Shown in pieces: positions 1 through 6,787 of a stretch of 15,898 nucleotides of DNA. A program made the translations under genes and the position numbers. The notes under the pieces were generated by a model. The model searched no databases, was not told the DNA's origin, and was given only the letters and a program-made list of their open reading frames with translations. Every line of letters starts with the position of its first letter. The stretch's first letter is position 1. The stretch spans positions 1-15,898 of the forward strand of contig JAIPIO010000059.1 of NCBI GenBank assembly GCA_021734595.1. Direction: 5' to 3'. This DNA is from Kiritimatiellales bacterium. GTDB taxonomy: Bacteria; Verrucomicrobiota; Kiritimatiellia; Kiritimatiellales; Pontiellaceae.

Positions 1-943
1 CCGACTGTTCATGGTTGTTGGTATAGGTGCTCTCGAAGTCGGCCAACAGGTCGAGTTCGGGGTATTCGTAGGTGGTCTTGATGGTATCGGGGGCCTCCCA
101 GTCGCCCTGGGTGGTGTAGTGGCCGCCGATGGATGCGATGCGTCCGGGCATGGGCAAATCGAACAGCCAGTTGATGGAATCAAGCCAGTGGATCATGAAG
201 TCACCCAGCAGACCATTGCCGAAATCCCACCTAAAGCGCCACTTGAACATGCGAAGCGGGTCGAACGGCTGCTGCGGCGCGTTGCCCAGGAACCGCTGCC
301 AGTCGACCTGTTCCGGTTTGACTTTATACGGCGGCGTGGAGTAGGGTGTGTGGTTATTGTTCCACTGCATGTGAATGCGGTGGATGGGGCCGATATCCAG
401 CTCGCCGGTTTTGATGCGTCGGCGCAGCTCGATGAAGTGCGGCATGCTGCGCTGTTGCGCGCCCACCTGCACGACGCGTTTATTGCGACGTACCGCATCG
501 ATTATCTGCTGGCCCTCTGCAAGCTTGTGGATCAATGGCTTTTCCACATAGGCATCTTTGCCGGCTTCGCAGGCATCGATGCAGATGGGGACGTGCCAAT
601 GGTCGGGAGTGGCGATGATGACGGCGTCGATATCCTTGCGGGCCAGCAGCGCGCGGTGATCCACGGTCTGGAAGACCTCGCGCTCCCGGCCGCCGGCCAT
701 GACATGGGCCGAGTTGCGGTGTTCGTCGTAGACGTCGCACACCGCATTGACCTGAACGCCCGGAAGCTGTTTCACGGCCTGCAGGAGTACGTTGCGCCCG
801 CGGTTCCCCGCGCCGATGAGACCCAGCGAGATCGTTTCGTTCTTCGCATACCCCTTGGCGGTGGCGGCGTATCCGCCGGTGGCCAGTGCCGCGACCGCGC
901 TGCTTGGGAGAAAACTTCTTCTGTCGGAGGGTCTGCTATTCAT
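1..943 (-). CDS. Gfo/Idh/MocA family oxidoreductase with Tat-type leader, 3' end outside the window
   Basis: The gene starts at an ATG at 943 and stays open for 314 codons to the window edge, so the C-terminus is missing. The N-terminus carries a twin-arginine leader (DRRSF at residues 7-11, then a short Ala-rich hydrophobic stretch). A Rossmann nucleotide-binding motif follows (GLIGAGNRGR, 41-50), then ATPDHWH (111-117) and the family's EKP motif (VEKPLIHKL, 133-141). This family oxidises or reduces sugars and cyclitols with NAD(P). The Tat leader suggests export of the folded enzyme with bound cofactor, as known for Zymomonas glucose-fructose oxidoreductase. It is the third gene of a minus-strand unit, 10 bases after the DUF1080 gene, and a close paralogue of the gene at 1643-2902. 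Family assignment is firm; substrate is unknown. Confidence 0.92.
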   Translation of the reverse strand, partial: MNSRPSDRRSFLPSSAVAALATGGYAATAKGYAKNETISLGLIGAGNRGRNVLLQAVKQLPGVQVNAVCDVYDEHRNSAHVMAGGREREVFQTVDHRALLARKDIDAVIIATPDHWHVPICIDACEAGKDAYVEKPLIHKLAEGQQIIDAVRRNKRVVQVGAQQRSMPHFIELRRRIKTGELDIGPIHRIHMQWNNNHTPYSTPPYKVKPEQVDWQRFLGNAPQQPFDPLRMFKWRFRWDFGNGLLGDFMIHWLDSINWLFDLPMPGRIASIGGHYTTQGDWEAPDTIKTTYEYPELDLLADFESTYTNNHEQS

Positions 944-953
944 TATGCAACCT

Positions 954-1622
954 CTATTTCAGTTCCTTGATTCGGATGTTGCGCCAGCGGACCTGGAAGG
1001 GGCCGGTTCCCTTTTTGACGCTGTGGACCTGCAGGCCAATGAAGCCGGAGGCATCCATGTCGTACGTGAAGTCCGCGACCTTCTGGCCGTTGATCCAGGT
1101 TTGGATGTGGTTTCCCTTGGCCATGATCCGGTATTTGTTCCACTCGCCGATCTTGTAGGGGTTGGGGGTCGCTTTGTCGTCGGCGAATTCATCAAGCCAT
1201 TTGCGGCGGCGGTGTTCATCCCAGACATGGCCGTTGCGCTGGGGCGTGGCCGGGGAAATTTCGCACTGGTAGCCGTAAACGACACCGATGTTGCTCTGCC
1301 CCTTTTTCATGAATTCCTTGATGTCCTGTTTCCAGATATGGCTGCGGAACTGGAAGCCGGAGTTGAGCGGGGTGTCGCAGTTGACTTCGCACTCGAAGAT
1401 AAAGTCGCTGTAGGGTCCCTTGCACAGGAACGTGTTGGCGCTGCCTTCCACGGTTGCACCGACAATGTTTCCATTTTCCACGGTGTATTTGGCCGTTCCG
1501 CCATTGGAGGTCCATCCGTCGAGATTCTTCCCGTTGAACAGGGTTTCCCAACCGCTTTCCGCCGCGCAGGCAACTGCCGCAACCGCTACCGATGCCAATA
1601 TTACTGATAATGCTTTCTTCAT
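954..1622 (-). CDS. Exported DUF1080 protein (3-keto-disaccharide hydrolase-like)
   Basis: This 222-residue protein begins with a Sec-type signal peptide (MKKALSVILASVAVAAVACA), with cleavage likely near residues 20-21. The rest is a single DUF1080 domain with its usual landmarks: LFNGKNLDGW (28-37), NSGFQFRS (87-94), YGYQCEI (116-122), WNKYRI (161-166), GFIGLQVH (193-200) and the closing VRWRNIRIKEL (211-221). DUF1080 has a concanavalin-like beta-sandwich fold. Characterised members cleave or hydrate 3-keto-glycosides made by Gfo/Idh/MocA-type dehydrogenases. Here it lies between two such dehydrogenases, with gaps of 20 and 10 bases, which supports a shared 3-keto sugar route outside the cytoplasm. 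The reaction is inferred from family and context; the natural substrate cannot be read from the sequence. Confidence 0.93.
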   Translation of the reverse strand: MKKALSVILASVAVAAVACAAESGWETLFNGKNLDGWTSNGGTAKYTVENGNIVGATVEGSANTFLCKGPYSDFIFECEVNCDTPLNSGFQFRSHIWKQDIKEFMKKGQSNIGVVYGYQCEISPATPQRNGHVWDEHRRRKWLDEFADDKATPNPYKIGEWNKYRIMAKGNHIQTWINGQKVADFTYDMDASGFIGLQVHSVKKGTGPFQVRWRNIRIKELK

Positions 1623-1642
1623 GTTTTCCGTTCCTTTCCTGT

Positions 1643-2902
1643 TTAACCGATCTCAATCATGCGCTTTTCGCGGTAGGAGGCGTTGCCGTAGTGGCACACA
1701 TTGCAGGCCTGTACCGCTGTTTCCACGTAGTCCGAGGGATCGCGCCGCTCGCGTGCCGCTTGCAGCCATTCCGCGATATGCAGGGCTGCCGCGTTGTAGC
1801 CGGCATAGTTGCCCTGACCCCTTTTCCCTTCGCTCACGACCATGCTTTCCATCTTGCTTTCCGCCTTGCTTTTGGACTTGCGTTGGGGATGCTGGGGAGT
1901 GATTTCAAAGCGCGCGCGGTCGATATAAACCGTGGCGCGCTCGCCCATGATGCGCATGGAACCATCTTCGTGGTTGTTGGAAAAGGTGCATTCAAAATCC
2001 GCCAGCAGCTGGCGGTCGGGATATTCGGAAGTGGTTATGATCGTATCCGGGGTCTCCCACGTACCCGCCGTGGTGTAGTTGCCGCCGATCGAGGCGATGC
2101 GGCGGGGCATGGGCAGATCCAGCAACCAGTTCGTCGCGTCGAGCCAGTGAACCATCAGATCGCTCAGCGGCCCGTTGCCGAAATCCCACATCCATCGCCA
2201 GTTCCGCATGCGGAAGGGGTCGAACGGCTGCTGCGGCGCGTTGCCGAGAAAGCGCTGCCAGTCGACTTGTTCCGGTTTTATCCTGTAGTTTGGCTTGGAG
2301 TAGGGCGTGTGGTTCCGGTTCCACTGCATGTGGACGCGGTGGACGGGACCGAGATCGATCTCTCCTGTTTTTATGCGCCGGCGCAGTTCAACCAGGTGCG
2401 GCATGGTCCGCTGCTGTGCACCCACCTGTACCACGCGTTTGGTGCGGCGTACCGCTTCGATGACGCGCGGTCCCTCTTCGAGCTTGTGGGTCAGTGGCTT
2501 TTCACAGTAGACGTCTTTGCCGGCTTCACAGGCATCGATGGTTATGGGGGTGTGCCAATGGTCCGGTGTGGCGATCATTACCGCATCGATATCCTTGCGG
2601 TCGAGCAGCGCGCGGTGGTCCGCGGTCTCGAATACCTTGCGCTCGCGTCCGCCGACCATCACATGGGCCGAGCGGCGGAAGTCGTCATAGACATCGCAGA
2701 CTCCGTTGACCTGCACTCCCGGGATCTCCTTTAAGGCCTGCATGAGCGTTTTGCGCATACGTCCCCCGGTGCCGATGACGCCGAGCGAAATGGTTTCGTT
2801 CTTCGCATACCCCTTGGCGGTGGCGCTGTAGCCTCCAGCGGCCAGCACCGCCATAGAGGCGTTATGCATGAAGCTTCTTCTGTCAGGATTTATATTGGAC
2901 AT
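1643..2902 (-). CDS. Gfo/Idh/MocA family oxidoreductase with Tat-type leader
   Basis: This complete 419-residue protein starts at an ATG preceded by a GAGGT ribosome site. It has a twin-arginine leader (DRRSF at 7-11, hydrophobic stretch about 14-28), the Rossmann motif GVIGTGGRMR (41-50), ATPDHWH (111-117), CEKPLTHKL (133-141) and the C-terminal sugar-binding domain (for example WDFGNGPLSDLMVHWLD, 239-255). It shares most residues with the paralogue at 1-943, including the stretch EQVDWQRFLGNAPQQPFDP at 211-229. A Lys/Ser/Glu-rich segment at about 342-358 may be a loop insertion. It is the first gene of the minus-strand unit and probably oxidises a sugar with a tightly bound NAD(P) cofactor in the periplasm. 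Family is firm; location and substrate are inferred. Confidence 0.93.
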   Translation of the reverse strand: MSNINPDRRSFMHNASMAVLAAGGYSATAKGYAKNETISLGVIGTGGRMRKTLMQALKEIPGVQVNGVCDVYDDFRRSAHVMVGGRERKVFETADHRALLDRKDIDAVMIATPDHWHTPITIDACEAGKDVYCEKPLTHKLEEGPRVIEAVRRTKRVVQVGAQQRTMPHLVELRRRIKTGEIDLGPVHRVHMQWNRNHTPYSKPNYRIKPEQVDWQRFLGNAPQQPFDPFRMRNWRWMWDFGNGPLSDLMVHWLDATNWLLDLPMPRRIASIGGNYTTAGTWETPDTIITTSEYPDRQLLADFECTFSNNHEDGSMRIMGERATVYIDRARFEITPQHPQRKSKSKAESKMESMVVSEGKRGQGNYAGYNAAALHIAEWLQAARERRDPSDYVETAVQACNVCHYGNASYREKRMIEIG

Positions 2903-2953
2903 GGCGCATACCTCTTTGTTTGAGCGGATGAATCCTCATCGGTTTTTTCCCAC

Positions 2954-2996
2954 TAAATAAGTTCAAACACACCTGTGTTTAAACATGAAAATCATG
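2954..2996 (-). promoter_or_regulatory. Candidate promoter with overlapping palindromic operators for the Gfo-DUF1080-Gfo unit
   Basis: An inverted repeat with 7-base arms, AAACACACCTGTGTTT, lies at 2965-2980, about 60 bases before the first gene. The 8-base palindrome GTTTAAAC (2977-2984) and the inverted repeat CATGAAAATCATG (2984-2996) join it directly. On the minus strand a weak promoter fits around it: TTTAAA (2983-2978), an 18-base spacer and TATTTA (2959-2954). The large palindrome would then cover the -35 box and spacer, as a repressor site would. The palindromes are directly visible; the promoter boxes match consensus poorly, and the regulator is not in the window. Confidence 0.35.
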
Positions 2997-3067
2997 ATGC
3001 CATAAGTGACGAGAGTAGTAAACGCCAGTTTCGGCGAAACAATCGCCATTTCCAGCCCGGATTGCGG

Positions 3068-3092
3068 ATGCGGAACGCAGGTACTTCCGCAT
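3068..3092. repeat. Hairpin in the accB upstream region
   Basis: ATGCGGAA at 3068-3075 is the exact reverse complement of TTCCGCAT at 3085-3092, with the 9-base loop CGCAGGTAC between them. Allowing one bulged base, the stem can extend by about two more pairs into the flanking GG and TCC. No T-run follows, so it is not a classic terminator in either direction. It may be an RNA leader structure or another degenerate member of the local repeat population. Confidence 0.45.
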
Positions 3093-3154
3093 TCCGGTCC
3101 ATTCTTGGGTGGCCGTTACTCCGGTCGACCATCCGCTTCCCGGGGAACGTCGGT

Positions 3155-3222
3155 TTCCCAAAGGCTGGAAAATCCGCCGGGCACAGTTCCAATGCTTGGA
3201 ACTATGTTTCCATGGTTGGGAA
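3155..3222. repeat. Cluster of three TTCCAA-N3-TTGGAA-type palindromes
   Basis: Three related palindromes lie in a row: TTCCCAAAGGCTGGAA (3155-3170, degenerate, 16 bases), TTCCAATGCTTGGAA (3187-3201, perfect arms) and TTCCATGGTTGGGAA (3208-3222, degenerate). Centre-to-centre spacings are about 31.5 and 21 bases. Related copies occur at 7868-7904, 12969-13047 and 15555-15569. The cluster lies between the divergent promoters of the Gfo unit and the acc operon. Its function is unknown: a protein-binding array or a REP-like repeat are both possible. Confidence 0.75.
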
Positions 3223-3334
3223 ATGCACCGGCCAACGGTTGTTCCGGCGGCAAGTATTTAATGCTAGGCAAGCGCGCTCAAATTTTGTTTAGTACGAAGA
3301 GGGAACTGATTTGTTGAAAAGGAGAGGGTGAATT

Positions 3335-3802
3335 ATGGATATCAGAAACATTAAACGGATTGTCGAAACGATGACGTCGAACGACCTGACGGAATTTTCG
3401 ATGAAAGACAAGGATTTTGAACTTACGCTCAAACGCAGTTCCGGCGAACCGCAGGTTGTCTATGCATCGGCTCCGGCCGCGTCTGCCCATCATCCGGCAC
3501 CCGCCGCGGCTCCGGCCGCGGTGGCTGCGACCGTGGAACCGGAAGAGGATGAAGACGCCGGATTGCTGGAAATACCCTCGCCGATTGTCGGAACATTCTA
3601 TCGAAAACCGGCACCTGATGCCGACAATTTTGTGCAGATCGGTTCGGAAGTGAACGAGGAGACGGTGGTCTGCATTGTGGAAGCCATGAAGGTGATGAAC
3701 GAAATCAAGGCGGATGTAAACGGCGTGATCGCGAAGATTCTGGTTGATGACGCGACCCCGGTGCAGTATGGCCAGCCGCTTTTCCTCGTAGAACCGAAAT
3801 AA
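3335..3802 (+). CDS. accB: Biotin carboxyl carrier protein of acetyl-CoA carboxylase
   Basis: This 155-residue protein carries the biotin that shuttles carboxyl groups between the two half reactions of acetyl-CoA carboxylase, the first committed step of fatty acid synthesis in the cytoplasm. It has the usual plan: an N-terminal helical region (1-35), an Ala/Pro-rich flexible linker (about 45-66), an acidic patch (EPEEDEDAG, 68-76) and a C-terminal biotinyl domain starting at EIPSPIVGTFYR (79-90). The biotinylation motif is EAMKVMNE (116-123), with Lys119 as the attachment site. Length fits the family. The start is set by AAGGAG at 3319-3324. It is the first gene of the plus-strand unit, 10 bases before accC. 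Confidence 0.98.
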   Translation: MDIRNIKRIVETMTSNDLTEFSMKDKDFELTLKRSSGEPQVVYASAPAASAHHPAPAAAPAAVAATVEPEEDEDAGLLEIPSPIVGTFYRKPAPDADNFVQIGSEVNEETVVCIVEAMKVMNEIKADVNGVIAKILVDDATPVQYGQPLFLVEPK

Positions 3803-3812
3803 GGGAGTATCC

Positions 3813-5183
3813 ATGTTTGAAAAGGTTCTGATTGCCAACCGCGGCGAGATTGCGCTGCGCATCATTCGCGCCTGCAAGGAGCTGGGTGTGCGCACCGTGG
3901 CGGTATATTCCGAGGCCGATGCGGATTCGCTGCATGTGCAGATGGCCGACGAGGCCGTGTGCATCGGGCCGAATGCGGCAACCAACAGTTATCTGAAGAT
4001 TACGAATATCATCAGTGCGGCGGAAGTGGCCGATGTGGATGCGATCCATCCGGGCTACGGGTTTCTGGCCGAGAACGCGCATTTCGCGGAAATCTGCAAA
4101 AACTGCAATATCACGTTTATCGGTCCGGCGGCGGACTGCATCCGCAACATGGGCGACAAAGCCATTGCCCGCGATACGATGAAGGCGGCGGGGGTTCCGA
4201 TTACGCCCGGCAGTGACGGGATACTGCCTACGTCCGACGATGCGCTGGCACTGGCAAAGAAGATGGGCTACCCCGTGCTGCTGAAAGCCGTGGCGGGCGG
4301 TGGCGGAAAAGGTATGCGTATTGCCCGCAATGATGTCAGTCTGGTGCAGGGCTTCATGACGGCCAGCGCGGAGGGGGAAAGCGCCTTCGGCAATCCCGAC
4401 CTGTTCATGGAAAAATACATAGAGTCGGCCCGGCACGTGGAAGTACAGGTCATCGGCGACAAGCACGGCAACGTCTGTCACCTTGGGGAACGCGACTGCA
4501 GTATCCAGCGGCGCCATCAGAAGCTGGTGGAGGAAGCCCCGTGCCCGTCGCTCACCCAGGAAGAGCGCGATGCGCTGGGAGCTGCGGCCGTGAAGGCCGC
4601 CAAAGCCGTTAATTACGACAGTGCCGGCACCCTTGAGTTCCTCTATGACGAGAAGGAGAAACAGTTCTACTTCATGGAAATGAATACGCGCATCCAGGTG
4701 GAACACACGGTGACGGAAGAGGTGACCGGTATCGACCTGATGAAGGAACAGATCCGCGTGGCGGCCGGGGAAAAACTTTCCTTCACGCAGGAGGAAGTGA
4801 AGATTACCGGACACGCCATCGAGTTCCGCGTGAATGCGGAAGACCCGTGCAAAAACTTCACGCCGTCTCCGGGGGTGGTTGAAGCGGTTCATTTCCCGGG
4901 CGGCCCGGGCATACGGATTGATTCACATGTCTATTCCGGTTATACGATTTCACCCTATTACGACAGCATGGTCGGCAAGATCATCGCCAAAGGCAGGGAC
5001 CGCGCCGAGGCGTTGGCCCGCCTGCGCCGGGCGTTGGAGGAATTCACCATCAGCGGACCGTATACCACCGTGCCGCTGGGCGAGGCCCTGCTGGCGGACC
5101 CGCGGTTTGTCGAAGGGAAATACAATACGGCCTTCCTCGACCATTTTATGCATGAAAATTTTTTGAATGCGTGTGCATTGTAG
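3813..5183 (+). CDS. accC: Acetyl-CoA carboxylase biotin carboxylase subunit
   Basis: This 456-residue protein matches the normal length of AccC, which uses ATP and bicarbonate to carboxylate the biotin on AccB. The N-terminal motif FEKVLIANRGEIALRIIRA opens at residue 2, followed by HPGYGFLAEN (79-88), the Gly-rich ATP-grasp loop AGGGGKGMR (161-169), HVEVQVIGD (208-216), RDCSIQRRHQKLVEEAP (227-243) and the metal/active-site strand EMNTRIQVEHTVTE (289-302). All motifs are intact, so the enzyme should be active. The ribosome site AGGGAG lies just before the ATG. The carboxyltransferase genes accA and accD are not in this window. Confidence 0.98.
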   Translation: MFEKVLIANRGEIALRIIRACKELGVRTVAVYSEADADSLHVQMADEAVCIGPNAATNSYLKITNIISAAEVADVDAIHPGYGFLAENAHFAEICKNCNITFIGPAADCIRNMGDKAIARDTMKAAGVPITPGSDGILPTSDDALALAKKMGYPVLLKAVAGGGGKGMRIARNDVSLVQGFMTASAEGESAFGNPDLFMEKYIESARHVEVQVIGDKHGNVCHLGERDCSIQRRHQKLVEEAPCPSLTQEERDALGAAAVKAAKAVNYDSAGTLEFLYDEKEKQFYFMEMNTRIQVEHTVTEEVTGIDLMKEQIRVAAGEKLSFTQEEVKITGHAIEFRVNAEDPCKNFTPSPGVVEAVHFPGGPGIRIDSHVYSGYTISPYYDSMVGKIIAKGRDRAEALARLRRALEEFTISGPYTTVPLGEALLADPRFVEGKYNTAFLDHFMHENFLNACAL

Positions 5184-5201
5184 TGACAAGGAGCGTTAGG
5201 G

Positions 5202-5633
5202 ATGAAAGATAAAGGTAAAGCAGGTGAAGCCATCGTTGAACAACAGGATATTACTGTTGCCGAACATTCGGGGTCCGAGTATGGGCAGATCAGCATTAAT
5301 AACAATGTGATTGCAATTATTGCCCATGAAACGGCCAAGAAAGTGCCGGGTGTGGTTGAGCTGTCAGGCTCGCTTGCCGATGGTATTGCGGGGATGATCG
5401 GCAAAAAGCCGAAAGACCGCGGGATCCGTGTCGAAAAGGAAAACGAAGAGCTGTTGACCATCGATCTGACGGTGGTGCTGGAATACGGGGTTTGCATTCC
5501 CGAGATCTGCGTTCAGCTGCAGGCGGCCGTGAAGGAAGCGATTGAAAGCATGACGGGTCAGCATGTCTACTCCGTGAACGTGGTCGTTCAGGGGATTCGG
5601 AACACCAGCGAAAAATCCGACGAGGAAAAATAA
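5202..5633 (+). CDS. Asp23/Gls24 family envelope stress protein
   Basis: The 143-residue protein belongs to the Asp23/Gls24 (DUF322) family. The core begins at about residue 26 (EYGQISINNNVIAIIAHETAKKVPGV) and continues through EELLTIDLTVVLEYGVCIPEI to a C-terminal VYSVNVVVQGI, all typical of the family. A charged tail ends the protein. In Staphylococcus aureus Asp23 is held at the membrane by AmaP, and in Bacillus subtilis the related yqhY lies right after accB-accC. Both relations recur here: the gene follows accC by 18 bases and overlaps amaP by one base. The AAGGAG site at 5188-5193 supports the start. The molecular role is not well understood in any organism; a link to envelope or lipid balance is inferred. 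Confidence 0.93.
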   Translation: MKDKGKAGEAIVEQQDITVAEHSGSEYGQISINNNVIAIIAHETAKKVPGVVELSGSLADGIAGMIGKKPKDRGIRVEKENEELLTIDLTVVLEYGVCIPEICVQLQAAVKEAIESMTGQHVYSVNVVVQGIRNTSEKSDEEK

Positions 5634-6184
5634 TGAAATCTGTAAAAGCCGCTATGAGTGAATTGCTATCCGTTTTGGCTCTGCTGCTGATTGGCATCTG
5701 GCTGATTTACAGCAGCGCCATCGATACGCCGGTGGGGAATGCCGTGCTGGACAAGATGAAAACCACCCCAGCCATCGGCATCACGATCGGTGCCGTTCTT
5801 ATCTGCGTGGTGCTGTTCCGGTTGATTACACTGGGCGGGAGCAGGGACAAAACCCACTTCCTGACCTTTGATTCCGAAAACGGCAGTGTGGGGATCAGTT
5901 CCAAAGCGGTCCGTGATTTTATCGAGCGGGTCGGCCACGAGTTTGCCGGGATCAAAAGCATGGAATCCACGCTGATCATGGACAAGGGTGCGCTGGATGT
6001 TGAACTGCGTGTGAAGGTGAAGGTTGGCAACCGGATTCCCGAGCTGTCGCATGTGCTACAGGCGCGCGTGCGTGAAAGTGTCCGCGAAGCCCTCGGGCTG
6101 GAAGAAATCCGCAACATAAAGATCAAAGTACAGGAAATTGTCGGTGAGCCGACCAAGCCTGTTGAATCCGGCAATTCTGAATAA
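5633..6184 (+). CDS. amaP: Alkaline shock response membrane anchor protein AmaP-like
   Basis: The 183-residue protein has two predicted membrane segments, at about 10-28 (LLSVLALLLIGIWLIYS) and 46-65 (PAIGITIGAVLICVVLFRLI). A soluble Asp23-like domain follows (about 75-172), ending in LEEIRNIKIKVQEIVGEP. This is the layout of AmaP, which anchors Asp23 at the membrane. The start ATG overlaps the stop of the Asp23 gene in TAATG (5631-5635), which suggests translational coupling and roughly matched amounts of the two partners. Assignment is good from architecture and position; identity to characterised AmaP proteins was not computed. Confidence 0.87.
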   Translation: MKSVKAAMSELLSVLALLLIGIWLIYSSAIDTPVGNAVLDKMKTTPAIGITIGAVLICVVLFRLITLGGSRDKTHFLTFDSENGSVGISSKAVRDFIERVGHEFAGIKSMESTLIMDKGALDVELRVKVKVGNRIPELSHVLQARVRESVREALGLEEIRNIKIKVQEIVGEPTKPVESGNSE

Positions 6185-6201
6185 CCCTTCGGGCTCCCGA
6201 A

Positions 6202-6774
6202 ATGGATTGGATACGTATTCAGGAAGCGAACCGTGCTGTCTCGGACCAGGTGTTCAATGAGTTGAAACCTTTGGTTGAGATCCTCGCGCGGGAGCTGGCT
6301 GCCCGGCTTAACGGCGGCAATAAGATCATGGCCTGCGGCAACGGCGGCAGCGCGGCGGATGCATCGCATTTTGTCGGCGAACTGGTCAACCGCTTTCTCG
6401 TCGACCGCAAGCCCTACGCCGGACTGGCACTCAATTGCGACCCGTCCGTGATGACCTGCATCAGCAACGATTTCTCGTTTGACGAGATCTTCGAGAAGCA
6501 GGTTCAGGGGCTCGGCCTCGCCGGCGATGTGCTGGTGGGGTTCTCCACCAGCGGCAATTCGGAGAATATCGTGCGCGCCTTCCGGGCCGCCCAGGAGATG
6601 GGGATTCTGACGGTGGCCTTCACCGGCGGAAGCGGCGGTAAAATGCTGGCCATGGCCGACCGGGCGCTGGTTGTTTCCTGTACGGCGCACACCCCGCGCA
6701 TCCAGGAGGGGCACGAACTGCTGATGCATTTGCTATGCGAACGTCTTGAAGAACTGATGGAAAACAAAAACTAG
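6202..6774 (+). CDS. gmhA: SIS-domain phosphoheptose isomerase (sedoheptulose 7-phosphate isomerase)
   Basis: This 190-residue protein matches GmhA in length and plan. GmhA converts sedoheptulose 7-phosphate to glycero-manno-heptose 7-phosphate, the first step toward heptose for lipopolysaccharide core or surface glycans. The SIS domain shows IMACGNGGSAADASHFVGEL (42-61), the phosphate-binding FSTSGNSENIVRA (114-126) and QEGHELLMH (168-176). Glu60 and His171 correspond to the catalytic Glu and His known in the E. coli enzyme. No clear ribosome site precedes the ATG, so translation may depend on the upstream gene. The sugar nucleotidyltransferase gene follows after 13 bases. Other SIS isomerases are possible but less likely. 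Confidence 0.93.
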   Translation: MDWIRIQEANRAVSDQVFNELKPLVEILARELAARLNGGNKIMACGNGGSAADASHFVGELVNRFLVDRKPYAGLALNCDPSVMTCISNDFSFDEIFEKQVQGLGLAGDVLVGFSTSGNSENIVRAFRAAQEMGILTVAFTGGSGGKMLAMADRALVVSCTAHTPRIQEGHELLMHLLCERLEELMENKN

Positions 6775-6787
6775 GAGATTGAATTTA

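Larger units (their letters stand above)
2903..3334. other. Divergent intergenic region without a gene, rich in inverted repeats
   Basis: No convincing gene lies in these 432 bases. From left to right they hold the operator-like palindromes at 2965-2996, the short inverted repeat GTTTCG-G-CGAAAC at 3028-3040, a hairpin with 8-base arms (ATGCGGAA 3068-3075, TTCCGCAT 3085-3092, 9-base loop), three TTCCAA-type palindromes at 3155-3222, and the accB ribosome site AAGGAG at 3319-3324. The short open frames across this stretch read through the inverted repeats, have no good ribosome site and resemble nothing I know. I could not place a confident promoter for accB. Confidence 0.7.

Noticed and set aside
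1592..2734. Long plus-strand open frame opposite the second Gfo/Idh/MocA gene, with a similar one opposite the first at 11-970
   Set aside because: The minus-strand products are clear family members; the plus-strand frames are antisense products of GC-rich codon use and match nothing known. The similarity of the two antisense frames only reflects the paralogy.
3155..3222. Possible CRISPR array from spaced TTCCAA palindromes
   Set aside because: Copies are only 15 bases and degenerate, linkers are 6-18 bases, copy number is three, copies occur inside genes and there are no cas genes.
2975..3317. Short open frames on both strands in the 2903-3334 intergenic region
   Set aside because: They cross the inverted repeats, lack ribosome sites and do not resemble known proteins.
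3705..4892. Long minus-strand open frame opposite accC
   Set aside because: accC is complete with all motifs; the opposite frame is His/Arg-rich, has no family motif and no ribosome site.
6185..6198. CCCTTCGGG hairpin between amaP and gmhA
   Set aside because: The stem is only two or three pairs and no T-run follows, so it is not supported as a terminator.
5707..6729. Minus-strand open frame across amaP and gmhA
   Set aside because: It spans two confident plus-strand genes and shows no recognisable domain.
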